Made by a program: the position numbers and the translations under genes | Assembly (NCBI RefSeq): GCF_000720475.1 | Contig: NZ_JOAP01000007.1 | Span: 124,001-188,000, forward strand | Direction of reading: 5' to 3' | DNA: 64,000 nucleotides | Source of the DNA: Streptomyces aureocirculatus | GTDB taxonomy: Bacteria > Actinomycetota > Actinomycetes > Streptomycetales > Streptomycetaceae | Shown: positions 10,162 through 19,666 of the stretch, one piece after another | Position numbering within the stretch: the first letter of the stretch is position 1 | Layout of the letters: the number at the start of each line of letters is the position of its first letter | Notes under the pieces: model-generated | Database searches by the model: none | What the model saw: the letters and a program-made list of their open reading frames with translations, nothing else | Told to the model about the DNA's origin: nothing

Positions 10162-11019
10162 TCACGCCGAAGCCTTCTTCACACTCCAGCCGCCGTCCAC
10201 GACCAGGCTCGTCCCGGTGATGTACGACGCCTCGTCCGCGGCGAGGAAGGCGATGGCCGCCGCGACCTCCGCCGGCGAGCCGAACCGCCCGGCCGCCGTG
10301 CCCTCGACGGTGAGCGCGCGGTCCGCCTCGCCGATGCCGTCCCAGGCGGGCGTCAGGACCGGGCCCGGGAGCACCGCGTTGACCCGTACGTCGGGCCCGT
10401 ACTCGACGGCGAGCTGGCCGCACAGCGAGAGCAGGGCGCCCTTGCTCGCCGCGTACGCGGGACGGCCGGGGATGCCGGTGTGGGCGTGCACGGAGGAGGT
10501 GAGGACGACGGCGCCGCGGTGGGCGCGCAGGTCCGCGAGGACGGCCTTGAAGCCGAGGAACACGCCGGTGAGGTTCACCGCGAGCTGGTGCTCCCAGGAG
10601 GCAAGGCTCATCTCGTGGGCGGGGGCGATGTCACATGCGTAGGCGTTGGCGGACAGGACGCCGACGGGGCCGAAGCTGTGCGCGGCGGCCACCACGTCGT
10701 CCCAGGCGGTGGCGTCGGTGACGTCCGCGGGTACGAGGACGGCGCGGCCGCCATCGGCCCGGATCGCCGCCACGACCGCCTCGCCGCGCTCGGCGGCCAC
10801 ATCGGTGACGACTACTGCCGCGCCTTCCGCGGCGAGGCGGGCGGCGGTGGCGGCGCCGATGCCGGAGGCGCCACCGGTGACCACGGCGACGCGACCGGTG
10901 AAGCGGGCGGCTGTGGGGGTGCCTGTGCCGGTGTCCCTTTCGGGTTCGGGGCCGGGGTCGGGATCGGCGCCGGTGTAGGCCGGACCGGAGCCGTCGGGGG
11001 CGGGTGCGCCTGGGTTCAC
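10162..11019 (-). CDS. Short-chain dehydrogenase/reductase (SDR)
   Basis: 285 aa from the GTG at 11019, which has GAGGGGACC upstream. A Pro/Gly/Thr-rich leader of about 37 residues (starting NPGAPAPDGSG) precedes the conserved fold and is not typical of SDRs; translation could start later. Classic SDR features: VVTGGASGIGAATA cofactor loop, LSANAYA (variant of NNAG), TSSVHAHTGIPGRPAYAASK with the Ser-Tyr-Lys catalytic set, and VNAVLPGPVLTP. It sits upstream of the galactonate dehydratase on the same strand and probably oxidises the sugar or hydroxy-acid substrate of that pathway. Substrate not determinable. Confidence 0.85.
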   Translation of the reverse strand: MNPGAPAPDGSGPAYTGADPDPGPEPERDTGTGTPTAARFTGRVAVVTGGASGIGAATAARLAAEGAAVVVTDVAAERGEAVVAAIRADGGRAVLVPADVTDATAWDDVVAAAHSFGPVGVLSANAYACDIAPAHEMSLASWEHQLAVNLTGVFLGFKAVLADLRAHRGAVVLTSSVHAHTGIPGRPAYAASKGALLSLCGQLAVEYGPDVRVNAVLPGPVLTPAWDGIGEADRALTVEGTAAGRFGSPAEVAAAIAFLAADEASYITGTSLVVDGGWSVKKASA

Positions 11020-11169
11020 GTGTGCGGTCCCCTCGTGCGGGTACGGGCCTGTCGTGCGGGTACGGGCCTGCGCGCCCACTCTAGGACCGGACCCCGCCCG
11101 CATCCATCGGCACGCGGCAGGTCGGCAGGGGCGCCGCAGCCCAGCCGAGACCCTCGGCCGCAGACCGGC

Positions 11170-12057
11170 TCAACGCCTCGGCCGCAAGCCCTCCACCTGC
11201 TCCGGCTCGGGCAGGATCTGCCACAGCCGCGGCGAGGGGTGCCAGTCGCGCTGCCACTCGCGTGGGTAGCCGACGGAGACCTCCACGTGCCGCACGCCGT
11301 CGTGGGTGAGGGTGCGCGGGATGTGCAGATGGCCGTACACGACGGCCGTCGCGCGGTACCGCACGGGCCAGTCGGCGGTGGCCTCCGTGCCGCACCACAG
11401 GGCGAACTCGGGGTAGTGCAGGATGCGCGTGGGCTCGCGGACGACGGGCCAGTGGTTGACGAGGATCGTCGGCAGCTTCGGGTCGAGGGCGGCGAGCCGT
11501 TCCCTGCTGTACGCGACGCGGGCGTGGCACCAGTCCTCGCGGGTGGCGTAGGGGTCGGGGTGCAGGAGCACCTCGTCCGTGCACACCACGCCGGTCTCGT
11601 AGGCGTACTCGAGGGCCGCCTTCTTGGTCTGCTTGCCCTCGGGCCGGAACGTGTAGTCGTACAGCAGGAACAGCGGGGCGACGACCACCGGGCCGTCCTC
11701 GCCCCGCCACACGGGGAAGGGGTCCTCGGGGGTGAGCACACCGATGTCGCGGCACAGGTCGACGATATGGCGGTAGCGGGCATCGCCACGCAGTTGGTTC
11801 GGGTCGTCGAGCGGCGTCCACAGCTCGTGGTTGCCGGGCGACCAGACGACCGTGTCGAACCGCTCGGCGAGGGTGCGCAGCGCCCACTCGACGTCGCGCA
11901 TCATCTCGCCGATGTCACCGGCGACTATCAGCCAGTCCCCTTCGTGTTCCGGCCAGAGCTGGTCGACGAACTTCCTGTTCTCGGCATAGGCGATGTGCAG
12001 GTCACTGATGCCGAGCAGCCTCGGTGCCCGTCGCGATGCGGCAGATGTCGTCACCAC
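11170..12057 (-). CDS. Calcineurin-like metallophosphoesterase
   Basis: 295 aa with the complete binuclear-metal motif series: GISDLHI (DxH), VAGDIGE (GD), PGNHELW (GNHE), VNHWP and GHLHIP (GHxH). Start is one of two consecutive GTG codons at 12057/12054. No signal peptide or membrane segment, so it is cytosolic. Transcribed away from the NACHT-LRR gene across a 128-bp spacer that must hold promoters for both. It could act on a nucleotide, cyclic nucleotide or protein phosphate; nothing in the sequence discriminates. Confidence 0.87.
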   Translation of the reverse strand: MVTTSAASRRAPRLLGISDLHIAYAENRKFVDQLWPEHEGDWLIVAGDIGEMMRDVEWALRTLAERFDTVVWSPGNHELWTPLDDPNQLRGDARYRHIVDLCRDIGVLTPEDPFPVWRGEDGPVVVAPLFLLYDYTFRPEGKQTKKAALEYAYETGVVCTDEVLLHPDPYATREDWCHARVAYSRERLAALDPKLPTILVNHWPVVREPTRILHYPEFALWCGTEATADWPVRYRATAVVYGHLHIPRTLTHDGVRHVEVSVGYPREWQRDWHPSPRLWQILPEPEQVEGLRPRR

Positions 12058-12185
12058 GCGAGGCTAACCGACGCGCGGGGCCCCTCGGCAGTTGTTCCCC
12101 GGTGGCCGTCATCGCCCCGCTGCGCGGGTGCCCGCTCACGGTCTAAGGTGCCGGGAAGCGGGTGTGTGCACGGCAGGGGGTGTGA

Positions 12186-15100
12186 GTGGACGCAGGCACG
12201 GTGGGGCTGCGGATCGCGTCGTCGGTGATGGTGCCGCTGGTGAAACGGTTGCTGCTGCCGCCCCCGAGCCTGCCGGGCGCGGAGTTCGGCGAGCGCCCGG
12301 TGCGCATCCGGCGCCTGCTGTCCTTCACCGGTGACCGGCGCACCCTCAGCGAGGCCGACCTCTACCAGCTCGCACGGGAGTTGGTGCGCCGCGCCATGCG
12401 TGCGGCGGGCCCCCACGACCCGCCCATCGCCCCCGACGAACAGAATGCCGTCGGCTACGCGCTCGGCCACACCCTGCGCGCCCTCGGCGAGCTGGACATG
12501 GACGACGTGCAGGCCTTCGACCTGGGCCCCGAGAAGCTCGCCGCGGCCCTGGTGCGCGCCAGCGCCCCGGAGACGCGCGCGCTGCTCAGCGACGACGCCG
12601 CCCGCCTGCACGACCAACTGCTCGTGACGGCCTGTCTGCACCTGGTCCACCAGTTCAGCAAGCGCCCCGGCTTCGAGGCCCGCTCCCACGTCGAGCTGCG
12701 GCGCGGTCTGAGCGAACAGAAGGAGCAGATCCGGCTGCTCCTCGAGCGGCTGCCGACGACGCTCGCGGAGGACACCGACTTCGAGGAGCGCTACACCCGC
12801 TACGTCGTCAGTGCGCACTCCAGCCTCACCATCCACGGCGTCGACCTGCACGACCGGCGGAGCCAGGTCTGGCCCCTGGAGACCGCCTACCTGAGCCTGG
12901 AGGCCGTACCGGCGAGGGACCCGGTCGAACCGGTGCCCGGCGCGGCCAACGGCGAGGCCGACGGGCGCGCGGTCGACCCCGACCCGGAGTCGGAGCGCGC
13001 CACGGGCCCGGTGGAGGCGGCGCTCGCCGCGCACGACCGGGTGCTGCTTCGCGGTGTCGCGGGCACCGGCAAGACCACGCTCGTGCAGTGGCTCGCGACC
13101 ACCACCGCGCAGCAGGACCGGGTGCCCGGCCAGTTGCCGCAGCTCCTCGGCCGGGTGCCGTTCGTCCTTCCGCTGCGCACGCTCGCCCGCGAGGACACCG
13201 AACTGCCCATGCCCGACCGCTTCCTGGACTGGATCGACTGTCCGCTCACGGGCAGCGAGCCCAGAGGGTGGGCGGTGCGGGTCCTACAGGCCGGGCGCGG
13301 GGTGCTCCTGGTCGACGGCGTCGACGAGATCCCCGAGGCCGAGCGGCTCCGGGCCCGCTCCTGGCTCGCCAAGCTGCGCAAGGCCTTCCCCGGCAACCTG
13401 TGGCTCGTCACCACCCGGCCCTCCGCGCTCCCCCTGGACTGGCTCGGCAGCGAGGGCTTCCGCGAGTTCACTCTCACGCCGATGCGGCCCGCTCACGTAC
13501 GCCGGTTCATCCAGCGCTGGCACGACGCCGCGGGACCCGACAACGCGCTGGCGGCGACGCTGATGCGCGCGCTGCGGTCCTCGCCGGAGCTGAGCCGCCT
13601 CGCCACCAACCCGCTGCTGTGCACCCTCATCTGCGCGCTGAACCGTGAACGCAAGGGCCATCTGCCCAAGGGCCGGGTCGCGTTGTACGAGGCCGCGCTC
13701 GCGATGCTCCTGGAGCGCCGCGACCAGGAACGCTATCTGCCCTCGCTCCTGGACCAGAGGTCGGCGACCGAACCCCTCAAGCGCCTCGCGTACTGGCTGA
13801 TCCGCAACGAACGCACCCGCCTGAAACGGCAGGCGGCCGTCGACCTGGTGGATCGGCTGCGGCCTTCCGTGCCGCAGCTCGCCGCCGCGGGCAGCGCCGA
13901 GTTCGTCCTCTCGCTGCTCATCGACCGCTCGGGGCTGCTGCGTGAACCGGGCGTCGGCGCGGTGGACTTCATCCACCGCACCTTCCAGGACTTCCTGGGC
14001 GCCAAGGCCGCCCTGGAGGACCACGACATCGGGGCCCTCGTCGCGCACGCGCACCTCGACCAGTGGGAGGACGTGCTACAGATGGCCGTCGCCCAGGCCA
14101 GGCCCGACGAGCGCGCCGACCTCCTCACCCGGCTCACCGCGCGGGCCGACCGCGAGGAGGACGACACCGTGCAGGTGCGCCTGCGCCTCCTCGCCCTCGC
14201 CTCCCTCGACCACGCGACCCGCCTCGACCCGGACATCCGCGCCGTCGTCGAGGATCGCGCCGCCCAGCTCCTGCCGCCGCGGAGCATGCGTGAGGCCAGG
14301 GCACTCGCGGAGACCGGGACGCTGCTGCTCGGCCTGCTGCCCGAGGCGGCGAGCCTCTCCGGCGACGCCGAGGTGACGACCGTGCACGCGATCTGCCGCA
14401 TCGGCGGCGACGCGGCCCTGGCCCAACTGCGCGAGTTCGTGACGACGACGCAGCCCGCGGTGCGCACCCAACTGCTCGCCCACTGGGACCGGTTCGACAC
14501 CGACGAATACGCCGAGGAGATCATCAAGCCGCTGCTTGCCGCCGGCGCGGGCGAGGCCGTCACGGTCCGTTCCGCTGCCGAGTTGAAGGCGCTCAGCGCG
14601 ATGTCCGGGTACGCACGTGTGGTGCTCCAGGGCGACTTCAGCGAGCAGGACATCGTCGGCGCCCTGAACGCGGACAACCTGCGCGAGCTGCGCCTGCGCG
14701 GCAACGAGCGGCTGACGTCGCTCGGGTTCCTGTCGGCGTTCTCCGGGCTTCAGGCCCTCGCCCTGCACGGCTGCCGCGCCATCAGTGACACCGCGCCGCT
14801 GACCCGACTGCCCCTGCTGTCCCGGCTCACCCTCGCCGACCTGCCCCAACTGGAACCGCTCGCCCGGCTCTCCGCGTGCCCGCACCTGGACTCGCTGCTC
14901 CTGGGCGCGGCGGTGCCGTGGCGCGGCCTGCGCGACCTCCCGCGGCCGGGTGCGCTGCGGCTGCTCTCGCTGCCGCCGGACGCCGTCGAGCTGGCCGACA
15001 TCACCGCTCTGACCCAGTTGCGCGAGCTGCGGCTGCACAACGCGAGCGACCGGCTCAGGCCCGACGACTGGGACGCGCTGCTCGCCGACCTGCCCACACT

Positions 15101-15404
15101 GCGCACCCTGCGCCTCTCGCACGAGCAACTGAGCATGATGCTCTTCCCGCCGGGGGCCCGCATCCCGCAGCTCACCGCCCTGGAAGTGCGCTCCCGGCCC
15201 GGCGCCACGGTGTCGCTGCGGCGGATCACACGACGCCTGCCGGGCCTTGAGGACGTCCACCTCACCCTGTTCGACACCGTCGACCTGGTGCATCTGGCCG
15301 GTCTCCCCGCGCTGCGCCGGGTGCGCCTGGACTATCCGGGCGAGGTGCACCACGCGGACGAGCTGCCCGCGCGCGTGGCACTCGCGGTGCGCCCGCGCAC
15401 CTGA
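12186..15404 (+). CDS. NACHT-domain NTPase with C-terminal leucine-rich repeats
   Basis: 1072 aa from GTG at 12186 (CAGGGGG ribosome site). Residues 1-230 form a helical N-terminal domain without a recognisable nuclease or protease motif. The NACHT NTPase follows: Walker A GVAGTGKTT with Lys296, Walker B VLLVDGVDEIP with Asp377 and the NACHT-type Asp380-Glu381, then sensor segments (TTRPSALPLDW) and a winged-helix-like part (LATNPLLCTLICAL). From about residue 790 leucine-rich repeats run to the end (LRELRLRGNERLTSLGFLSA and further units). The architecture is that of bacterial NLR-like proteins, several of which defend against phage. The trigger would be sensed by the LRR part. Function here is inference. 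Confidence 0.88.
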   Translation: MDAGTVGLRIASSVMVPLVKRLLLPPPSLPGAEFGERPVRIRRLLSFTGDRRTLSEADLYQLARELVRRAMRAAGPHDPPIAPDEQNAVGYALGHTLRALGELDMDDVQAFDLGPEKLAAALVRASAPETRALLSDDAARLHDQLLVTACLHLVHQFSKRPGFEARSHVELRRGLSEQKEQIRLLLERLPTTLAEDTDFEERYTRYVVSAHSSLTIHGVDLHDRRSQVWPLETAYLSLEAVPARDPVEPVPGAANGEADGRAVDPDPESERATGPVEAALAAHDRVLLRGVAGTGKTTLVQWLATTTAQQDRVPGQLPQLLGRVPFVLPLRTLAREDTELPMPDRFLDWIDCPLTGSEPRGWAVRVLQAGRGVLLVDGVDEIPEAERLRARSWLAKLRKAFPGNLWLVTTRPSALPLDWLGSEGFREFTLTPMRPAHVRRFIQRWHDAAGPDNALAATLMRALRSSPELSRLATNPLLCTLICALNRERKGHLPKGRVALYEAALAMLLERRDQERYLPSLLDQRSATEPLKRLAYWLIRNERTRLKRQAAVDLVDRLRPSVPQLAAAGSAEFVLSLLIDRSGLLREPGVGAVDFIHRTFQDFLGAKAALEDHDIGALVAHAHLDQWEDVLQMAVAQARPDERADLLTRLTARADREEDDTVQVRLRLLALASLDHATRLDPDIRAVVEDRAAQLLPPRSMREARALAETGTLLLGLLPEAASLSGDAEVTTVHAICRIGGDAALAQLREFVTTTQPAVRTQLLAHWDRFDTDEYAEEIIKPLLAAGAGEAVTVRSAAELKALSAMSGYARVVLQGDFSEQDIVGALNADNLRELRLRGNERLTSLGFLSAFSGLQALALHGCRAISDTAPLTRLPLLSRLTLADLPQLEPLARLSACPHLDSLLLGAAVPWRGLRDLPRPGALRLLSLPPDAVELADITALTQLRELRLHNASDRLRPDDWDALLADLPTLRTLRLSHEQLSMMLFPPGARIPQLTALEVRSRPGATVSLRRITRRLPGLEDVHLTLFDTVDLVHLAGLPALRRVRLDYPGEVHHADELPARVALAVRPRT

Positions 15405-15737
15405 ACCCCCGCCACGGATCCCGGCACCTCCGCGCCCCCTGTGCACCCCCCTCGTACCTCTCTGCGCACCCCCTTTGCACCCCCCCTGCGGACGGCCTCC
15501 GATCACGCCCGCACACCACTCCCACCACGCTCTTCGCCCGCATACCGCACCGTGTCACAGATCCGCCGTAATATGCCCGATCCCCTGCCACGTAAGCCCT
15601 GGCCAGCGGATAGTGGTGGGTGTAACTTCATGCACCTTCACCGCGGTTGACACCGGCATGGAACCCCCGGGAGGCCTTCGGTACCGGCGGGACGGGAAGC
15701 AAGCGGGCTGCCAAGGACGGGAGCGGAATCCGGCGAG
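15405..15737. other. Intergenic spacer between the NACHT-LRR gene and the ATPase gene
   Basis: 333 bp with no convincing gene. The first 90 bp are C-rich with an irregularly repeated TGCACCCCC word. The remainder has a TTGACA hexamer at 15647-15652 but no matching -10 at normal spacing. Short frames here do not resemble proteins. The spacer suggests the downstream pair has its own promoter. Confidence 0.5.
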
Positions 15738-17837
15738 ATGCACACATCCGAAGCCCCTCGGCTGTACGCACGCGATCCGCTTCTCCACGGTCTGGTCCCC
15801 CGCCTCACAGGTCTCGCCCACGCCCAGCGCACCCGGGTCCCCTGGGAGTACGACAAGGACCTGCCGCTGGTTCTCCTCACCGGACGGCACGGCATGGGCA
15901 GGACCGCCGTCCTGCGCGCCCTGGAACGGCACTACGCCGGGCGGCTGCCGCTCGCGTTCGTCGACACCGCGGAGACCCCCCAGGTCGTCGGGCTCCTCGC
16001 CGACCTCGTGCGCTCGCTCGCACCCGACACCGGCCGGCGCTTCCCGCTGCTGCTTCCCGGCCTGCTCGCCGTCTTCGCCGGGTACGGGGAACACGGCGAA
16101 CACGGCGAGCGCACCCGGACCACCACCCTGCGCCTCGCCCGCCTCCTGCTCGCCTGCCACCTGGAGTCCGGCTCCGAGGCGGACGTCGCCCAGCGGTGGG
16201 CGGGCCGCCTTCGGGGGCGCCTGGACGGCGGTGACGTACAGGACGCGGTCCCGCAGCACGCCGGTGACGCCCGGCACGACCGGCACGCCGTCGCGCACGC
16301 GGCGCTCGCCGAGTACTTCGAGCGGTACGCGCGCGGGCGCGGGTCCGCACCGCCGCGCCAGTGGTACCAGGACCGGTACGCCGAGTCCGAGGGCACCACG
16401 GGCACGGCGGCGGAGGGCCAGGACGGCCTCGTGCGGCTCGCCGACTGGTTCCACCGCGGCGGCGACTACCGGCAGGCGGCCGAACAGACCCTCGTGCACG
16501 CCTTCCTGGAGGACCTCACCGCCGCCCGCAGCAAGTGGCAGCGCCTGAACCGCGACCCGCGCCCCCTGGTCCTGCTCGACAACACCCACTCCCCCGCGGG
16601 CGAGCGCCTTGTCGACCTCGTCCTGGCGTACCGCGCACGGCCAGGCACCTCCCAGCACGACCCGCTGGTGGTCGTCGCCACCCGGCTCGGTGACGCCCCC
16701 GCCGACGCCGGGGACGCCACCCACCGCGCACTGCCGGACCTGGTGACCTCGACGCACTGGCGGCGCACAGGACACGCCCCGTCGGCGGGTCTGCTCGTGG
16801 TGCCGCTCACCCCGCTCAGCCGCGACGACGTCCTGCTGATGCTGGACGCCGCGTCGGCTCCGCTGCACCCGTATCTGGCGTCCGCGCTGCACACCCTCAC
16901 CGGCGGGCACCCGCTGGCCGGCAGTGTGCTGTGCGAGGCCGTCCTCGACCACACCCGCGCGACGGCGGCACGGGACTCCGCGCCAGGGCCGCCCGCGGGT
17001 CCGCTCGGGCCGCGCAACCTCCTCGAACTGACCACCGCCGACGGCGTGCCGGTGACACAGGCGATCCTGGAGCGGCTGCTGCCCTCGCCGCACCAGCGGG
17101 CCCGGCTCGTACCGCTGTCCCTGGCCCGCGACAGCACGGCCGCGCAGGCGCTGGCCGCGCATCTGCGCCTGGAGGGCCCCGAACAACTGCCCGCGAACGC
17201 CGCCGCCGACTATCTGGAGGCCGAGCACTGGCAGCACGACACGCCGCAGGACCGGCCCCTCGCCGCCGACCCGCTCCTTCACACCCTCCTCGTGCACGAG
17301 GCCCGCCGCACCTCCCAGGGCACCGACTCGCGCCGCGGCTGGCAGGAGATCCACGGCTTCCTGCGGCGCCACCACACCACGCGCGGTGAGGACAGCGAGG
17401 CCGACGCGCTGCGCCACACGCTGGCGGCCGGGGACGCGAAGACGGTGGTGGCGGCGCTGTCCGAGGAGTTCCAGTCGGAGCAGGACCGGCAGAGCGCGCT
17501 GCGCTGGCTGAACTGCCTGTGGTACGCGGCGACGGCACCGCCCCCGCCCGCGGCGGACTGGGACGACGAGCGCGCCGAGATGGCGGCGGGCGCGTTCGAC
17601 GAGCGCTATCACGACATAGACGAGATCGACCGCTGCATCAACAGGCTGCTGCACGGCCTGTGGTACCTGTCCGACGCGGCCGCCGAGCCGGAGGCCGACC
17701 TGTGCGACGACATCGGAGCCGAGTTGGCGTTCCTCTCGCTGCGGCACCAGTCCTGGCGCGCGGTCCTGAGCCAGGCCGCCCGCACCTGGCCCGCCGCCGT
17801 CCGCGCCAAGCGCCCCCTCCCGCTGCCCGAACTGTGA
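15738..17837 (+). CDS. Large ATPase-like protein with degenerate P-loop, function unknown
   Basis: 699 aa, ATG at 15738. Near the N-terminus VLLTGRHGMGRTAVLRAL resembles a Walker A loop, but the invariant Lys is Arg55 (G49-R-H-G-M-G-R-T). A Walker B-like strand, PLVLLDNTHS, lies about 230 residues on, and LLVVPLTPLSRDDVLLML resembles the region after the NTPase core in STAND-type proteins. The remainder is helical and hydrophilic. The gene ends 6 nt before the binding-protein-like gene and is surely co-transcribed with it. I do not recognise a named family. A signalling ATPase that binds, but may hydrolyse poorly, ATP and works with the neighbouring extracellular sensor is the most natural guess. 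Confidence 0.7.
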   Translation: MHTSEAPRLYARDPLLHGLVPRLTGLAHAQRTRVPWEYDKDLPLVLLTGRHGMGRTAVLRALERHYAGRLPLAFVDTAETPQVVGLLADLVRSLAPDTGRRFPLLLPGLLAVFAGYGEHGEHGERTRTTTLRLARLLLACHLESGSEADVAQRWAGRLRGRLDGGDVQDAVPQHAGDARHDRHAVAHAALAEYFERYARGRGSAPPRQWYQDRYAESEGTTGTAAEGQDGLVRLADWFHRGGDYRQAAEQTLVHAFLEDLTAARSKWQRLNRDPRPLVLLDNTHSPAGERLVDLVLAYRARPGTSQHDPLVVVATRLGDAPADAGDATHRALPDLVTSTHWRRTGHAPSAGLLVVPLTPLSRDDVLLMLDAASAPLHPYLASALHTLTGGHPLAGSVLCEAVLDHTRATAARDSAPGPPAGPLGPRNLLELTTADGVPVTQAILERLLPSPHQRARLVPLSLARDSTAAQALAAHLRLEGPEQLPANAAADYLEAEHWQHDTPQDRPLAADPLLHTLLVHEARRTSQGTDSRRGWQEIHGFLRRHHTTRGEDSEADALRHTLAAGDAKTVVAALSEEFQSEQDRQSALRWLNCLWYAATAPPPPAADWDDERAEMAAGAFDERYHDIDEIDRCINRLLHGLWYLSDAAAEPEADLCDDIGAELAFLSLRHQSWRAVLSQAARTWPAAVRAKRPLPLPEL

Positions 17838-17843
17838 GGAAGC

Positions 17844-19430
17844 ATGTTCCTGAGCCGTCGCAACGGGTTCGGCCCCCTCGACAAGGCCGTCGCCGTCCTG
17901 GTGCCGCTGGTCCTGATCGCCGTGGGTGTGGTCGTGTATCTCGCGACGCGTCCCGGGGACTGCGCCGGGGGCCTGGAGAAGCGTGACGGCGAGTGCGTGG
18001 GCGTCACGGACGAGGCGTTCGAGGCGAACGACGACATCAAGGCGCTGGTCGAAGCCGTCGCTGACGAGAACGCGCGGGTGGCGAAGGCCTGGTCGGCCCC
18101 GCAGTTGGGCCAGACGCCGATGCCGTACGGCCGCATCGCGCTGATGATGCCCTTCACCTCCGACGACTCCAGTGCCATGACCGCGGACATGATCCGCCGC
18201 GCCCTGGCAGGTGCGCACGCCGCCCAGTTGCGCGCCAACAGCAGCGGCGGGCCCCACTACCAGCTCCTCATGGCGCCCGACGGCAAGGACCTCGACGAGT
18301 GGCGTCCCGTGGTCGACGACCTCGAAGGGCTCACGGACGACCGGCAGACGCCGCTGGTGGGCGTGATGGGCCTGCCGAGCAGCACGCCCGAGACCCGGGA
18401 CGCGATGCGGGCACTGAGCGAGCGACGTATCGCGACCGTGGGCCCGGTCATCACCTCCGCCGACATGAACGCCCCGTATTTCTTCAAGACCTCACCGAAC
18501 AACGACCTGTTGGTGGATGCACTCGATCAGTACCTGAAGAAGAACAAGGGCCGGGGAAAGGGCTTCCTCGTCTTCGACAGCCGACCCGACGACGTGTACT
18601 CGCGCAATCTCCACCGGCTCCTGGAGAAGAAATTCGGTGAGAAGTACGGGCTGCGCAAGCGCTCGGCCTCGTTCCTCGGTTCGACGGGACCGGCCGCCGG
18701 CATCCCGCAGCGATTCCAGTCCGCCGCGCAGAAGATCTGTGTGACCGACTCGGACACCGTGTTCTTCGCCGGACGCGACCAGGATCTCCCGGCACTCGTG
18801 AAACGCCTGTCACAGGAGCCTTCCTGCGACCGCGACAACCCCGTGCGCATCCTGAAAGTCGGCATCGGCCTCGAACCGACCCTCACCACCGATGAACTCA
18901 CCGCGATGCTGCGGGAAACGCGGACGACATTGGTCGCCGCCGCCTCGGTGACACCCGAGTGGTGGCTGGCGAAGAGCGGCGCGCCCGTCGGCCTCGGCGG
19001 CTTCCTCTCGGTCTTCGACAAGATGAAGAAGCCGTACGGCCTCGGGCCCAAGCCCCTCGACGACGGTTACGCGATCATGTACCACGACGCCTTCATGCTC
19101 TTGGCCAACGCCTTCGACCGGTCGTACTCGGAGGCGAACGAGGGCACCGAGGGCTCCACGGGCACGCCGTCACCGGTGAGGACACCGACGAAGGACGACG
19201 TCTACAACACCCTCATCGACGCGAGCATCGTCGACACCGGTGAGTCCACCCGCTGCATCGGCTGCCTTCAGGGCGCGGCGGGCACCTACGGGTTCGAGAA
19301 GTCCTCGGACACCGACCAGTGGCCGGTGTGCAAGCCGGTACCCGTCATCGAGCATCCGGCCGCGAAGGACCGCGGGCCGCAGACGACGTACCGGACCTTC
19401 GCGAAGACGTTCCGGCACCCCTGCCCCTGA
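17844..19430 (+). CDS. Membrane-anchored periplasmic-binding-protein-like protein
   Basis: 528 aa. Residues about 15-37 (AVAVLVPLVLIAVGVVVYL) form a single N-terminal membrane anchor, with no lipobox or cleavage site. The rest is extracytoplasmic and folds like branched-chain amino acid binding proteins (type I): IALMMPFTSDDSSAMTADMI, PLVGVMGLPSSTPETRDAM, YFFKTSPNNDLLVDALDQYL and GKGFLVFDSRPDDVYSRNL. Cysteines late in the chain (CIGCLQGAAG) could form a disulfide. No ABC permease or transport ATPase is adjacent, so import is unlikely. Coupled to the preceding ATPase by a 6-nt gap with GAGGAAG as ribosome site. Probably a ligand sensor. Confidence 0.72.
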   Translation: MFLSRRNGFGPLDKAVAVLVPLVLIAVGVVVYLATRPGDCAGGLEKRDGECVGVTDEAFEANDDIKALVEAVADENARVAKAWSAPQLGQTPMPYGRIALMMPFTSDDSSAMTADMIRRALAGAHAAQLRANSSGGPHYQLLMAPDGKDLDEWRPVVDDLEGLTDDRQTPLVGVMGLPSSTPETRDAMRALSERRIATVGPVITSADMNAPYFFKTSPNNDLLVDALDQYLKKNKGRGKGFLVFDSRPDDVYSRNLHRLLEKKFGEKYGLRKRSASFLGSTGPAAGIPQRFQSAAQKICVTDSDTVFFAGRDQDLPALVKRLSQEPSCDRDNPVRILKVGIGLEPTLTTDELTAMLRETRTTLVAAASVTPEWWLAKSGAPVGLGGFLSVFDKMKKPYGLGPKPLDDGYAIMYHDAFMLLANAFDRSYSEANEGTEGSTGTPSPVRTPTKDDVYNTLIDASIVDTGESTRCIGCLQGAAGTYGFEKSSDTDQWPVCKPVPVIEHPAAKDRGPQTTYRTFAKTFRHPCP

Positions 19431-19566
19431 CGGACGGCACGGGGGCGTTACGGGGGACGGCACGGGGGACTGCACGCGGTCGGCGCGCGGGATGGCACGT
19501 GACAACAACACGTGCCCCCCACATTGGCCTGAATCGATGACGCGATAGATGTTTACTCAACTTCTC

Positions 19567-19582
19567 GGTTGTCTAGACCCGT
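19567..19582. promoter_or_regulatory. DasR-like operator (dre) before the biosynthetic cluster
   Basis: The 16-mer holds the perfect 8-bp palindrome GTCTAGAC (19571-19578) and matches 12 of 16 positions of the DasR consensus ACTGGTCTAGACCAGT. It abuts the -35 hexamer at 19582, a good place for repression. DasR is the GlcNAc-responsive GntR regulator of Streptomyces. Binding is predicted, not shown. Confidence 0.45.
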
Positions 19583-19611
19583 TGACACTCCAGGAAGCGC
19601 TCTCCTACTGT
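19582..19611 (+). promoter_or_regulatory. Putative sigma-HrdB-type promoter of the cluster
   Basis: TTGACA (19582-19587) and TACTGT (19606-19611) are separated by 18 bp. They lie 55 bp upstream of the GTG start of the radical SAM gene at 19667, on the same strand. The -35 box matches the consensus exactly and overlaps the end of the dre-like operator. Confidence 0.6.
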
Positions 19612-19666
19612 CGCCAAGGTCGCTCGGACAACGTAAAACGCAGCCCAAAAGCGCGTGGAGGGGTTC

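Noticed and set aside
15647..15675. Promoter at the TTGACA before the ATPase-like gene
   Set aside because: No acceptable -10 hexamer at 16-19 bp spacing.
15555..18257. 900-codon minus-strand frame
   Set aside because: Antisense to the ATPase-like gene and the start of the binding-protein-like gene; no recognisable domain.
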